Assembly (NCBI RefSeq): GCF_051401765.1
Contig: NW_027480598.1
Span: 62,001-126,000 of the forward strand
Direction of reading: 5' to 3'
DNA: 64,000 nucleotides
Origin: Calliopsis andreniformis
Taxonomy: Eukaryota > Arthropoda > Insecta > Hymenoptera > Andrenidae
Below, piece by piece: positions 52,481 to 62,070 of this stretch. The stretch's first letter is position 1. The number at the start of each line of letters is the position of its first letter. Below the pieces are notes generated by a model that had not been told where the DNA came from, searched no databases, and saw only the letters and a list, made by a program, of their open reading frames with translations. Both the position numbers and the translations under genes were made by a program.

Positions 52481-55170
52481 GCAGCTATAGCCAGACCCTA
52501 TGCAGCCTTAGCCATAGCCATAGCGGCCATAGACATGACCATAGCCATAGCCATAGCAGCAATAGCCATATTCATAGCAGCCATAGCCATAGCCATAGCG
52601 GCCATAGACATGACCATAGCCATAGCCATAGCAGCAATAGCCATATTCATAGCAGCCACAGCCATAGCCATAGCAGCTATAGCCATAGCCATAGCAGCCA
52701 TAGACATAGCTGCCATAGCCATATTCATAGCAGCCATAGTCATAGCCATAGCAGCCATAGCAGCCTTAGCCATAGTCATAGCAGCCATGGCCATAGCCAT
52801 AGCCTTAGCAGCAATAGCCATAGCCATAGCAGCCATAGCAGCCATAGCCATAGCCATTGCAGGCATAGCCATAGCCATAGCACGCATAGCGATAGCCATA
52901 GCAGACGTAGCCATAGCCATAGCAGCGATAGACATAGCCATATCAGCCATAGCCGTATCCATCGCTGTAGCCATGGCATCCATAGCCATATCCACAGCAG
53001 CGGTAGCCATAGCCATAGTCTTAGCAGCCGTAGCCATAGCCGTAGTAGCTATAGCAATAACCATAGCAGACATAGCCATAGCCGTAGCACGCATAGCTAT
53101 AGCCATAGCAGCCACAACCATATCCAGAGCAGCCATAGCCATAGCCATAGCAGCAATAGCAGCCATAGCCAAAGCCATAGCAGCCATAGTCATAGCCATA
53201 GCACGCATAGCGACAGCCATAGCAGCCGTAGCCATAGCAACAGCAGCCGTAGCCATAGCCATATCAGCCATAGTCATAGCCATAGCCACAGCAGCAATAG
53301 TCATAGCCATAGCAGCCCTAGCAGCCATAGCCATAGCCGTAGCAGTCATAGTCATAGCCATAGCAGTACCCATAGCACCAATAGCCATAGCCATAGCAGC
53401 TATAGCCATAACCATAGCAGCCATAGCCATAGCCAGAGCAGCCATAGCCATAGCCATAGCAGCCAGAGCCATAGCCATAGCAGCTATAGCCATACCCAAA
53501 GCAGCCTTAGCCATAGCCATAGCGGCCATAGACATGACCATAGCCGTAGCCATAGCAGCCATAGCCATAACCATAGCAGCCAGAGCCATAGCCATAGCAG
53601 CTATAGCCATACAAAAAGCAGCCTTAGCCATAGCCATAGCGGCCATAGACATGACCATAGCCATAGCCATAGCGGCAATAGCCGTAGCCATAGCAGCCAT
53701 AGCCATAGCCATAGCCATAGCCATAGACGTAGCAAAAATAGCCTTAGCCGTAGCAGCGAGAGCAGTCATAGCCATAGCCATAGCAGCCATAGCCATAGCC
53801 ATAGCAGGCAGAGCCATAGCCATAGCAGCTATAGCCATACCCAAAGCAGCCTTAGCCATAGCCATAGCGGCCATAGACAAGACCATAGCCATAGCCATAG
53901 CAGCAATAGCCATATTCATAGCAGCCATAGCCATAGCCATAGCAGCCATAGCCATAGCCGTAGCAGCCATAGCCATAGCAGCCATAGCCATAGCCATAGC
54001 AGCCATAGAAATAGCCATAGCAGCCATAGCCATACCCATAGCCACAGCCATAGCCGTAGCAAAAATAGCCGTAGCCATAGCAGCGAGAGCAGTCATAGCC
54101 ATAGCCATAGCAGCCATAGCCATAGCCATAGCAGCTATAGCCATAGCCATAGCAGCCATAGACATAGCAGCCATAGCCATAGTCATAGCCGTCATAGTCA
54201 TAGCCATAGCAGCCATAGCAGCCATAGCCATAGCCACAGCAGCCATGGCCATAGCCATAGCCGGAGCAGCCATAGCCATAGCCAAAGCAGCCATAGCCAT
54301 AACCGTAGCCATAGCCATTGCCATTGCAGCACTAGCGATAGCAAAAGCAGGCATAGCCATACCCATAGCGGCCATAGCAGCCATAGCCGTAGCCATGGCC
54401 ATAGCCATACAAGCCATGGCGATAGCCATAGCAGCCATAGCCATAGACATAGTAGCCGCAGCCAAAGCTATAGCACCCATAGCCACAGCCATAGCAGCCA
54501 TAGCCATAGCCATAGCCATAGCCGTAGCAAAAATAGCCGTAGCCATAGCAGCGAGAGCAGTCATAGCCATAGCCATAGCAGCCATAACCATAGCCATAGC
54601 AGCCAGAGCCATAGCCATAGCAGCTATAGCCAGACCCAATGCAGCCTTAGCCATAGCCATAGCGGCCATAGACATGACCATAGCCATAGCCATAGCAGCA
54701 ATAGCCATATTCATAGCAGCCATAGCCATAGCCATAGCAGCCATAGCCATAGCAGCCGTAGCCATAGCCATAGCAGCCATAGCCATAGCCCTATCAGCCA
54801 TGACCATAGCCATAGCCAGAGCAGCCATAGCCACAGCCATAGCAGCCATAGCCGTAGCCATAGCACGTATATCGACAGCCATAGCAACCGTGGCCATAGC
54901 AATAGCAGCCATAGCCATAGCCATATCAGCCATTGTCATAGCCATAGCCATAGCCACAGCAGGCAATGCCATAGCCATAGCAGTTATAGCCATAGCCGTA
55001 GCAGTCTTACGCATAGCTATACCAGTCATAGACGTAGCAGACATAGCCGTAGGCATTGCAGTCATTGTCATAGCCATAGCCATAGTCACAGCAGCCAATG
55101 CCATAGCCATAGCAGTTATAGCCATAGCCGTAGCAGCCATAGGCATAGCCATAGCCGTAGCCATAGCAGC
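52481..55170. repeat. Shuffled array segments
   Basis: Mosaic of known pieces. 52.80-53.15 kb resembles 41.75-42.1 and 44.69-45.05 kb; 54160-54639 matches 52021-52500; ACCCAAAGCAGCC/GACATGACC segments occur several times. The GTATATCGACAGCC variant at about 54867 is unusual. No gene. Confidence 0.75.
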
Positions 55171-57576
55171 CATAGAATGCCATAGCCATAGCAGCCATGG
55201 CCATAGCCATAGCACGCATAGCGACAGCCATAGCAACCGTGGCCATAGCCACAGCAGCCGTAGCCATACCCAAAGCAGCCATAGCCGTTGCCATAGCAGC
55301 CAGAGCCATAGACATAGCAGCTATAGCCATAACCATAGTAGCCATAGCCATAGCCATAGCCATAGCAGCCATAGCAGCCATAGCCATAGCCATGGCAGCC
55401 ATAGGCATAGCCATAGCACACATAGCGATAGCCACAGCAGCCACAGCCACAGCCATAGCAGCCTCAGCCATAGCCATAGCAGCCGTAGACATGGCCAAAG
55501 CCATAGCCATAGCAGCCATAGCAGCCATAGCCATAGCCATAGCAGCCAGTGCCATAGCCATAGCAGCTGTAGCCATACCCAAAGCAGCCTTAGCCATAGC
55601 CATAGCGGCCATAGACATGACCATAGCCATAGCCATAGCAGCCATAGCCATAGTCATAGCAGCCAGAGCCATAGCCATAGCAGCTATACCCATACCCAAA
55701 GCAGCCATAGCCATAGCCATAGCAGCCATAGCCATAGCCATAGCAGCCATGGCCATAGCCATAGCCAGAGCAGCCATAGCCATAGCCATAGCAGCCATAG
55801 CCATAGCACGCATAGCGATAGCCATAGCAGCCATAGCCATAGCCATAGCAGCCAAGGCCATAGCCATAGCCAGAGCAGCCATAGCCATAGCCATAGCAGC
55901 CATAGCAATAGCGGTAGCCATAGCCATAGCCATAGCAGCAATAGCAATAGCCATAGCAGCCATAGCAGCCATAGCCATAGCCGTAGCAGCCATAGTCATA
56001 GCCATAGCACGCATAGCTATACCAGACATAGACGTAGCAGCCATAGCCGTAGGCATTGCAGCCATCGTCATAGCCATAGCCATAGCCACAGCAGCCAATG
56101 CCATAGCCTTAGCAGATATAGCCATAGCCGTAGCAGCCATAGCAGCCATAGCCAAAGCCATATCAGCCATAGCCGTAGCCACAGCACGCATAGCGACAGC
56201 AATAGCAACCGTGGCCATAGCCATATTAGCCATAGCCATAGCCATAGCCTTAGCAGCCACAGTCATAGCCATAGCAGCCATAGCCATAGCCACAGCATCC
56301 ATAGCCACAGCAGCCATAGTCGTAGCTATAGCAGCTGTAGCCATAGCTAACGCAGACATAGCCATAGCCATAGCAGCCATAGACATAACCATAGCAGCCA
56401 TAGCTGTATCAATTGGAGCCATATCCGTAGCCATCGCAGGCATAGCCATAGCCATAGCCATCGCCATAGTAGCAATAGCAATAGCCATAGCAGCCATAGC
56501 AGCCATAGCCATAGCCATAGCAGCCATAGCCATAGCCATAGCACGCATAGCGACAGCCATAGCAGCCGTAGCCATAGCCATAGCAGTCATAGCCATAGCC
56601 ATAGCAGTACCCATAGCAGCAAAAGCCATAGCCATAGCAGCCGTAGCCATAGCCATAGCAGCCGTAGCCATAGCCATAGCAGCCATAGCCATAGCCATAG
56701 CAGCCATAGCCATAGCCATAGCAGCCATAGGGATAGCCATAGCAGCCGTAGACATTGCCATCGCCATAGCAGCCATAGCTATATCCATAGCAGCCATAGC
56801 CATAGCCATAGCCATAGCAGCCATTGTCATAGCCATAGCCATAGCCACAGCAGGCAATGCCATAGCCATAGCAGTTATCGCCATAGCCGTAGCAGCCATA
56901 CGCATAGCTATACCAGACATAGACGTAGCAGCCATAGCCGTAGGCATTGCAGTCATTGTCATAGCCATAGCCATAGTCACAGCAACCAATGCCATAGCCA
57001 TAGCAGTTATAGCCATAGCCGTAGCAGCCATAGGCATAGCCATAGCCGTAGCCATAGCAGCAACAGCCATAGCCATAGCAGCCATAGCTGCCATAGCCAT
57101 AGCCATAGCAGCCATAGCCATAGCCATAGCACGCATAGCGACAGCCATAGCAACCGTGGCCATAGCAATAGCAGCCATAGCCATAGCCATATCAGCCATT
57201 GTCATAGCCATAGCCATAGCCACAGCAGGCAATGCCATAGCCATAGCAGTTATAGCCATAGCCGTAGCAGCCATAGGCATAGCTATACCAGCCTTAGACA
57301 TAGCAGCCATTGCCATGGACATTGCAGCCATAGACATAGCCATAGCCACAGGAGCCAATGCCACAGCCATAGCAGTTATAGCCATAACCGTAGCAGCCAT
57401 AGGCATAGCTATACCAGCCATAGACATAGCAGCCATAGCCATAGCCATAGGAGCCATATCCATAGCCATAGTAGCCACAGCCAAAGCTATTGCAGCCATA
57501 GTCATAGTCATAGCTGCCATAGTCAAAGTCATAGCAGCCATTGCCATAGCGAGAGCTATAGCAGCCAGTGCCATAG
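55171..57576. repeat. Array with third copy of the 39.6-40.6 kb block
   Basis: Opens with a unique register break, ATAGAATGCC (about 55171). About 55.53-56.55 kb corresponds to 39.6-40.6 kb. A sub-unit with CACAGCAGGCAATGCC appears at 54957, 56845 and 57227. No gene. Confidence 0.76.
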
Positions 57577-59600
57577 CCTAATCAGCTATAGCCATACCCA
57601 AAGCAGCCATAGCCATAGCCAGAGCAGTCAGAGCCATAGCCATAGCAGCCATTGTCACAGCAGTCAGAGCCATAGCCATAGCAGCCATAGTCATAGCCAT
57701 AGCCATAGCCAGAGCAGCCAATGCCATAGCCATAGCAGTTATAGCCATAGCCGTAGCAGCCATACGTATAGCTACACCAGCCATAGACGTAGCAGCCATA
57801 GCCATAACCACAGGAGCCATAGCTATATCCATAGCAGCAATAGCCACAGCCATAGCAGCCATAGTCATAGCAGTCAGAGCCATAGCCATAGCAGCCATAG
57901 TCATAGCAATAGCAGACATAGCCATAGCTATAGCAGCCGTAGCCATATCTATAGCAGCCATAGCCATAGCCATAGCAGTTATAGCCATAGCCGTAGCAGC
58001 CATAGGCATAGCTATACCAGCCATAGACATAGCAGCCATTGCCATGGACATTGCAGCCATAGCCGTAGCCATAGCAGCCATAGACGTAGTCGTAGCCACA
58101 GCAGCCAATGCCATAGCCGTAGCAGTTATAGCCATAGCCGTAGCAGCCATAGGCATAGCTATACCAGCCACAGACATAGCAGCCATAGCCATTGCCATAG
58201 CAGCAATAGCAATAGCCATAGCAGCCATAGCCACAGCCAAAGCATCCATAGCCATTGCCATAGCATCCATAGCCATAGCCATAGCAGCTATAGCCACAGC
58301 CATAGCAGCCATATCCATAGCCATAGCCATAGCCATAGCAGCCAGAGCCATAACCATAGCAGCTATATCCATACGCAGGCGTAGCAATAGCCATAGACAT
58401 AGCAGCCGGAGCCATAGCCATAGCAGCCATAGCAGCCATAGCCATAGCCATTGTAGCCACAGCCAAAGCTGTTGCTGCCATAGCCATAGCCATAGCCGTA
58501 GCAACAATAGCCATAGCCATAGCAGCGAGAGCAGTTATAGCCATAGCCATAGTAGCCATAGCCATAGCCACAGCAGCCATAGCCATAGCCAGAGCAGCCA
58601 TAGCCGTAGCCATAGCCACAGCCAAAGCATCCATGGCCACGGCCATAGCAGCCTTAGCCATAGCCATAGCAGCCCTAGACATGGCCAAAGCCATAGCCAT
58701 AGCAGCCATAGCCATATCCATAGCAGCCAGAGCCATAGCCATAGCAGCTATAGTCATACCCACAGCAGCCTTAGCCATAGCCATAGCGGCCATAGAGATG
58801 ACCATAGCCATAGCCATAGCAGCCATAGCCATAGCCATAGCAGCCACAGCCAAAGCTACAGCAGCCATAGTCATAGCCATAGCAGCCATAGCCATAGCCA
58901 TAGCCATAGCCATAGCAGCCAGAGCCATAGCCATAGCCACAGCAGCCAATGCTATAGCCATTGCAGTTGTAGCCATAGCCGTAGCAGCCATAGGCATAGC
59001 TATACCAGCCACAGACATAGCGGCAGTAGCAGCCATAGCCGTAGTCATAGCCGTAGCCATAGCAGCCATAGCCATAGCAATAGCATGCATAGCGACAGCC
59101 ATAGCAGCCGCAGCCATAGCCATAGCAGCCGTAGCCATAGCCATAGCAGCCATAGCCATAGCCATAGCAGCCATAGACATAGCCATAGCACGCATAGCGC
59201 CAGCCATAGCAGCCGTAGCCATAGCCATAGCGGCCATAGTCATAGCCATAGTAGCCATAGACATAGCCATAGCAGCCATAGCATTAGCCACAGCAGCCAT
59301 AGCCATAGCCACAGCCATTGCAGCCACAGCCACAGCCATAGCAGCAATAGCCATAGCCATAGTAGCCACAGCCAAAGCTATAGCAGCGATAGTCATAGCC
59401 ATAGCAGCCATAGCAGCCATAGCCACAGCCATAGCCATAGCCATAGCAGCAATAGCCATACCCATAGCAGCCATAGCAGCCATAGCCACAGCCAAAGCAT
59501 CCATAGCCATTGCCATAGCATCCATAGCCACAGCTATAGCAGCCATAGCCACAGCCATAGCAGCCATAGCCATAGCCACAGTCATAGCAGCCAGAGCCAT
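57577..59600. repeat. Array with several ancestral-looking cassettes
   Basis: Starts at a CCTAATCAGC register break (about 57577). A variant of the 2-base-loss cassette, ATACGCAGGCGTAG, lies at 58371. 58.40-58.83 kb recurs at 63.33-63.76 kb (spacing 4925), with GCATCCATGGCCACGGCC as marker. No gene. Confidence 0.75.
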
Positions 59601-62070
59601 AACCATAGCAGCTATATCCATACCCAGGCATAGCAATAGCCATAGTCATAGCAGCCGGAGCCATCGCCATAGCAGCTATAGCCATAGCCATAATAGCCAT
59701 AGCCATAGCCATAGCCATAGCAGACATAGCCATAGCCAAAGCTAATGCAGCCATAGTCATAGCCATAGCAACCATAGACACAGCAGTAATAGCCATGGCC
59801 ATAGCAGCCATAGCAGCGATGGCCATAGTCATTGTAGCCACAGCCAAAGCTATTGCTGCCATAGCCATAGCCACAGTCATAGCTGCCATAGCCATAGCCA
59901 CAGCAGCCATAGCCATAGCCAGAGCAGCCATAGCCATAGCCATAGCAGCCTCAGCCATAGCCATAGCCATAGCAATAGCCATAGCAGCCATAGCCATAGC
60001 CATAGCCCTCATAGCGGTAGCCATAGCAGCCGTAGCCATAGCCATAGCAGCCATAGCCATAGCCATAGCCGCCATGGCCATAGCCATAGCCAGAGCAGCC
60101 ACAGCCATAGTCATAGCAGCCATAGCCATAGCCATAGCAGCTATAGCCATACCCAAAGCAGCCATAGCCACTGCCATAGCAGCCAGAGCCATAGCCATAG
60201 CAGCTATAGCCATAACCATAGTAGCCATAGCCATAGCCATAGCCATAGTAACTACAGCCATAGCCAAAGTAGTCACAGCCAAAGCTATAGCAGCGATATT
60301 CATAGCCATAGCAGCCATAGCAGACATAGCCATAGCCATAGCCACAGCAGCCATAGCCATAGCCATAGTCATAGCAGTCATAGCCATAGCCATAGCAGCC
60401 ATAGCCATAGCCATAGAAGCCATAGCCATAGCCATAGCCATAGCCTTAGCAGCAATAGCCATAGCCATAGCAGCCATAGCAGCCATAGCCATAGCCATTG
60501 CAGCCATAGCCGTAGCCATAGCACGCATAGCGATAGCCATAGCAGCCGTAGCCATAGCCATAGCAGCGATAGACATAGCCATATCAGCCATAGCCGTAGC
60601 CATAGCCGTAGCCATAGCATCCATAGCCATAGCCACAGCAGCGGTAGCCATAGCCATAGTCTTAGCAGCTGTAGCCATAGCCGTAGTAGCTATAGCAATA
60701 ACCATAGCAGACATAGCCATAGCCGTAGCACGCATAGCTATAGCCATGGCAGCCGTAACCATAGCCAGAGCAGCCATAGCCATAGCCATAGCAGCAATAG
60801 CCATATTCATAGCAGCCATATCCATAGCCATAGCAGACATAGCCATAGCCATAACAGCCATAGTCATAGCCATAGTAGCCATAGCCATAGCCATAGCAGC
60901 CATAGCATTAGCCAAAGCAGCCATAGCCATAGCCACAGCCATAGCAGCCATAGCCATAGCCATAGCAGCCATAGACATAGCAGACATAGCCATAGCCATA
61001 GCAGCCATTGTCATAGCCATAGCCATAGCCACAGCAGCCATAGCCATAGCCAGAGCAGACATAGCCATGGCCATAGCCACAGCAGCCAATACCATAGCCA
61101 TAGCAGTTATAGCCATAGCCGTAGCAGCCATAGGCGTAGCTATACCAGCCATAGACATAGCAGCCATTGACATGGACATTGCAGCCATAGCCATAGCCAT
61201 AGCAGCCGTAGCCATAGCCATAGCCATAGCAGCCATAGCCATAGCAGCCATAGCCATAGCCATAGCAGCCATAGCCATAGCCATAGCAGCCTTAGCGGTA
61301 GCCATAGCAGCCGTAGCCACTGCCATCGCCATAGCAGCCATAGCTATATCCATAGCAGCCATCGCCATAGCCATAGCTATAGCAGCCATAGTCATAGCCA
61401 CAGCCACAGCAGCCAATGCAATATCCATAGCAGCTATAGCCATAGCCGTAGCAGCCATAGCCATAGCTATACCAGCCATAGACGTAGCAGCCATAGCCAT
61501 TGCCATAGCTGCCATAGTCATAGCCATAGCCATAACAGCCTTAGCCATAGCCATAGAAGCCATAGTCATAGCAATAGCAGCCATAGCCATAGATATAGCC
61601 GCCATAGCCATAGCAGCCATAGCCACAGCCATAGCAGCCATAGCGACAGCAGCCATAGCCATAGCTTTAGCCATAGCAGCCATAGCCGCAGCCATAGCAA
61701 CCATAGCCAAAACCATAGACACAGCAGCCATAGCCATAGCCATAACAGCCATAGCCAAAGGCATAGCAGCCATAGCCGTAGCTATAACAGCTATAGGCAT
61801 ATCTAAAGGAGTCATAGCCATATCCATAGCAGACATAGCCATCGCCATAGCAGCCATAGCCATAGCCATCGTAGCCACAGCCAAAGCTATAGCAGCGATA
61901 GTCATAGCCATAGCAGCCATAGCAGCCATAGCCATAACCATAGCCATAGCCATAGCAGCAATAGCCATACCCATAGCAGCCATAGCCATAGCCATAGCAG
62001 CCAGAGCCATAGCCATAGCAGCCATAGCCATAGCCATAGCCATAGCCATAGCAGCCAGAGCCATAACCAT
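59601..62070. repeat. Array between two copies of the ACCCAGGCATAG cassette
   Basis: The cassette region at about 59600-59805 recurs at about 62065-62275 (spacing about 2464), sharing CCATAATAGCC, CCAAAGCTAATGC and GACACAGCAGTAATAGCC. The interval also holds a diverged copy of the 41.7-42.5 kb sequence at about 60.36-61.15 kb. No gene. Confidence 0.76.

Noticed and set aside
34832..56350. A 7172-codon + strand open frame of alternating Ile-Ala as a giant protein
   Set aside because: The composition is two or three codons that cannot mutate to stop in one step; there is no signal peptide, domain, hydrophilic spacing, start context or promoter; and the same interval is also mostly open in the Met-Ala frame on the other strand.
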